Assembly (NCBI RefSeq): GCF_901212655.1
Contig: NZ_CAAKON010000021.1
Location: 139,230 to 203,229 of the forward strand
Length of the DNA stretch: 64,000 nt
Reading direction: 5' to 3'
From: Olsenella uli
Lineage (GTDB): Bacteria; Actinomycetota; Coriobacteriia; Coriobacteriales; Atopobiaceae
The notes under the pieces are model-generated. The model searched no databases. It was not told the origin of the DNA and saw nothing but the letters and a program-made list of their open reading frames with translations. This document shows positions 61,337 through 64,000 of the stretch, one piece after another. How positions within the stretch are numbered: position 1 is the stretch's first letter; each line of letters begins with the position of its first letter. The translations under genes were made by a program, and so were the position numbers.

Positions 61337-62272
61337 TTACGCCCAGGAGCACATGAGGGTCATGTCGCCCTCGAACTTGAGGTCTCCACTCTCGGCCGGT
61401 GCCACAAAGTGCGAGCCCTTGTGCAGCTCGTGGCCATTCACGGAGCCCTCGCCCTCGATGATGCTCACACACATGAAGTCGTGGTCTTGCGCAAGGACTT
61501 TGCCGCCCTCGATGCGCACGCGCTCCACGGTATAGCGGTCGTTGGAGTTGAGCAGTGTGGCGCCGTCGACCTCAGGTGCGGTCACGGCGCCGCTCTCGGG
61601 CGCCTTCATGGTGTAGTCGATGCAGTCCATGCTCTGCTCAAGGTGCAGCTCGCGAGGCTTGCCGTCGGCGCCCTTGCGGTCGTAGTCGTAGACGCGGTAG
61701 GTCACGTCGCTGGACTGCTGGGTCTCCAACACAAGCGTGCCGGCCTTGATGGCGTGGAGCGTGCCGGGGTTGATCTGGAAGAAGTCGCCCTTGTGGATGG
61801 GCACCTCGTTCAGCAGGTCTCCCCAATCACCTGCCTCGACCAGCTTGGCAAACTCCTCGCGGCTCTTCGCCTTCTGGCCCACGATGATGGTGGCGTCCGG
61901 GTCGCAGTCGAGCACGTACCAGCACTCCTTCTTGCCCAGGCTGCCGTTCTCGTGCACGCGCGCGTACTCGTCGTCGGGGTGAACCTGGATGGACAGGTCT
62001 CCGTCGGCGTCGAGGATCTTGATCAGCAGCGGGAAGCGGTCGCCCTTGGCATTGCCGAAGAGCTCATGGTGCTCGTCCCACAGCTGGGAGAGCGTGGAGC
62101 CGGCGTAGGGGCCCTCCTCGATCTGGCAGTCGCCGTGCGGGTGAGCGCTGATGGCCCAGCACTCGCCAATCTTGCCCTCGGGAATGTCGTAGTGAAAGGC
62201 GGTCTCCAGCCTGCGACCGCCCCAGATCTTGTCATGGAAGATGGGCTTGGTGAAGATGAGGTCCTGAGCCAT
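61337..62272 (-). CDS. manA: Mannose-6-phosphate isomerase, class I (cupin)
   Basis: Zinc-dependent interconversion of mannose 6-phosphate and fructose 6-phosphate. IFHDKIWGGRRLETAF opens the protein, the zinc ligands lie in IQVHPDDEYARVHENG and KKECWYVLD, and NPGTLHAIKAGT closes the first cupin. Length 311, the short bacterial (Firmicute-like) form. ATG at 62272 follows AGAGGA; the frame to 62377 adds an unrelated N-terminus. Confidence 0.93.
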   Translation of the reverse strand: MAQDLIFTKPIFHDKIWGGRRLETAFHYDIPEGKIGECWAISAHPHGDCQIEEGPYAGSTLSQLWDEHHELFGNAKGDRFPLLIKILDADGDLSIQVHPDDEYARVHENGSLGKKECWYVLDCDPDATIIVGQKAKSREEFAKLVEAGDWGDLLNEVPIHKGDFFQINPGTLHAIKAGTLVLETQQSSDVTYRVYDYDRKGADGKPRELHLEQSMDCIDYTMKAPESGAVTAPEVDGATLLNSNDRYTVERVRIEGGKVLAQDHDFMCVSIIEGEGSVNGHELHKGSHFVAPAESGDLKFEGDMTLMCSWA

Positions 62273-62476
62273 GGGATGTCCTCTCGTCTGGGCCGCGAGA
62301 GATCCGCGGCCCACGCTGCCTCCGGCGACCGCAGCCGCCGGCCTTTTCCAACGCCCAGTGTAGCCGTTGCACAGCAAACAGTCGTATAAACCGGTTTGGT
62401 TCCACAGCTACCAGAAGCATCACCGGCGAGCCGCCGGCCGAAAGCGGTGCGGGCCACCAGACGCAGGAAGCCCCCC

Positions 62477-63235
62477 CTAGCAGGCGGCGACGAATTCGCG
62501 CCAAAGGCCCATGTCGCTGTCGAGGTAGCTCCAGGTGTACTCCGGGTGCCACTGCACGCCCAGGACGAAGCGCTTGCCCGGCACCTCGATGGCCTCGGGC
62601 ACGCCGTCGGTGGCATGGGCCACGAGCCGCACGCCCTCGCCCAGCTTGTCCACGCAGCAGTGATGGCTCGTGTTCACCTGAATCTGTGTGCGGCCGCCCA
62701 CGCACTTGGAGAGCAGCGTGCCCGGCTCCACGTCCACCGGATGGCCAGGCCTCGTAATGATGCCAGTGTGGCGCCACTGCACCATGCCCTCGCAAGCCCC
62801 CAGGCTCGGCACGTCCATGCAGAGGGTGCCGCCCATGGCCACATTCATCACCTGGGCGCCGCGACAGGTGCCAAAGAGCGGCTTGTCGGCCGCAAGCACG
62901 CGCTTGATGAGGGCGAGCTCAAAGGCGTCGCGCTCATGGCATAGCAGGCCCTCGTCATAGCCCTCAACGCCCCACAAGGCCGGGTCCACGTCCTTGCCGC
63001 CGGGAATGGCAAAGCCATCGAAGCGCTCGACCATCTCGTCAATGACGGACTCGTCATCAGCGAGCGGCATGGTGACAGGGATGCCACCCGCCGCGATGAT
63101 GGCCTGGTCGAACACGCTCGCGATGGCCCACTCGGGTGCCAGCTGCTCGGGCACCTCGATGGACCTGGGGTGCACGCGCAGGCGGGGCGAGACGCCGATG
63201 AGCGGACGGTGGGGCGCGGCAGTGCTATGGGACAT
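62477..63235 (-). CDS. Class I glutamine amidotransferase-like hydrolase (PuuD family)
   Basis: A stand-alone amidotransferase fold related to gamma-glutamyl-GABA hydrolase. The nucleophile elbow is FGTCRGAQVMNVAMGG and the His-Glu pair is in VQWHPEYTW; GFAIPGGKDVDPALWG is the oxyanion loop. Length 252. ATG at 63235 after CGGAGG; the longer frame to 63298 is Cys/Arg-rich and unsupported. No synthetase partner is adjacent, so a gamma-glutamyl-amine or similar substrate is likely. Confidence 0.88.
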   Translation of the reverse strand: MSHSTAAPHRPLIGVSPRLRVHPRSIEVPEQLAPEWAIASVFDQAIIAAGGIPVTMPLADDESVIDEMVERFDGFAIPGGKDVDPALWGVEGYDEGLLCHERDAFELALIKRVLAADKPLFGTCRGAQVMNVAMGGTLCMDVPSLGACEGMVQWRHTGIITRPGHPVDVEPGTLLSKCVGGRTQIQVNTSHHCCVDKLGEGVRLVAHATDGVPEAIEVPGKRFVLGVQWHPEYTWSYLDSDMGLWREFVAAC

Positions 63236-63367
63236 GAAATGCCTCCGGTCGAGAGTGAACAGGCAGGTAAGGCACCTACACCCCGCGCGGCGGCGCATAC
63301 GACGCCGGCAAGGAACGAGGCGCCACTCGTGCGCCTCGCGTCGGTACTCACGGAACGAGATTCTAGC

Positions 63368-64000
<633 letters not shown>

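Overview
The window is GC-rich, densely coding DNA from an anaerobic actinobacterium. The gene set (arginine deiminase pathway, ATP-type PEP carboxykinase, phosphate acetyltransferase, [FeFe] hydrogenase, anaerobic corrin pathway, microcompartment shell genes, selenophosphate synthetase, a lipoprotein leader with a Tat-type SRR motif) fits the class Coriobacteriia (an Olsenella/Collinsella/Atopobium-like organism). That placement is inferred from gene content and composition; there is no rRNA in the window.

Layout. 1-7.4 kb: a gutted P-type ATPase behind a structured leader, then catabolic ornithine carbamoyltransferase, arginine deiminase and, divergently, polyphosphate kinase. 7.8-12.7 kb: a plus-strand run of housekeeping genes (RNA methyltransferase, DJ-1-like protein, Maf, P1 peptidase, HAD phosphatase) with a 56-bp tandem repeat inside it. 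12.8-16.2 kb: a galactan-type surface polysaccharide pair (GT2, UDP-galactopyranose mutase) and pta. 16.5-38 kb: a tetrapyrrole supercluster on the minus strand, hemA-hemB-hemL-hemC-cobA/hemD followed by fourteen cbi/cob genes that lead by the anaerobic route to the adenosylcobyric acid/cobinamide phosphate stage. A plus-strand DUF1015 gene sits between the two blocks. 38.2-43.4 kb: pduB and pduA shell genes, a PduQ-like alcohol dehydrogenase, a receiver-AraC regulator and a PocR-domain sensor, but no diol dehydratase. 43.7-49 kb: pckA, a lipoprotein cyclophilin, and a nitrate/sulfonate/thiamine-precursor-type ABC system whose permease and ATPase are fused. 49.2-52.9 kb: a two-gene [FeFe] hydrogenase. 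53.2-57.6 kb: an aldose epimerase, then a selenium cluster (cysteine-desulfurase-like, DUF3343, yedF, selD) preceded by a small activase fragment. 58-61.1 kb: a TPP riboswitch controlling thiSG-thiH-thiE, with thiE apparently frameshifted. 61.3-64 kb: mannose-6-phosphate isomerase, a class I glutamine-amidotransferase hydrolase, and a polar-amino-acid ABC ATPase cut by the window edge.

How it fits together. The hem genes make uroporphyrinogen III, and CobA/HemD channels it to precorrin-2 for the cbi operon. The neighbouring PocR/AraC pair and pdu shell genes recall the Salmonella cob-pocR-pdu arrangement, in which one regulator couples B12 synthesis to B12-dependent diol breakdown. The main open points are the missing L-threonine kinase (DUF1015 is my candidate), the orphan pduAB pair, the fused ThiS-ThiG, and a covarying structured element found 3' of two unrelated genes (1469-1582 and 61203-61319).
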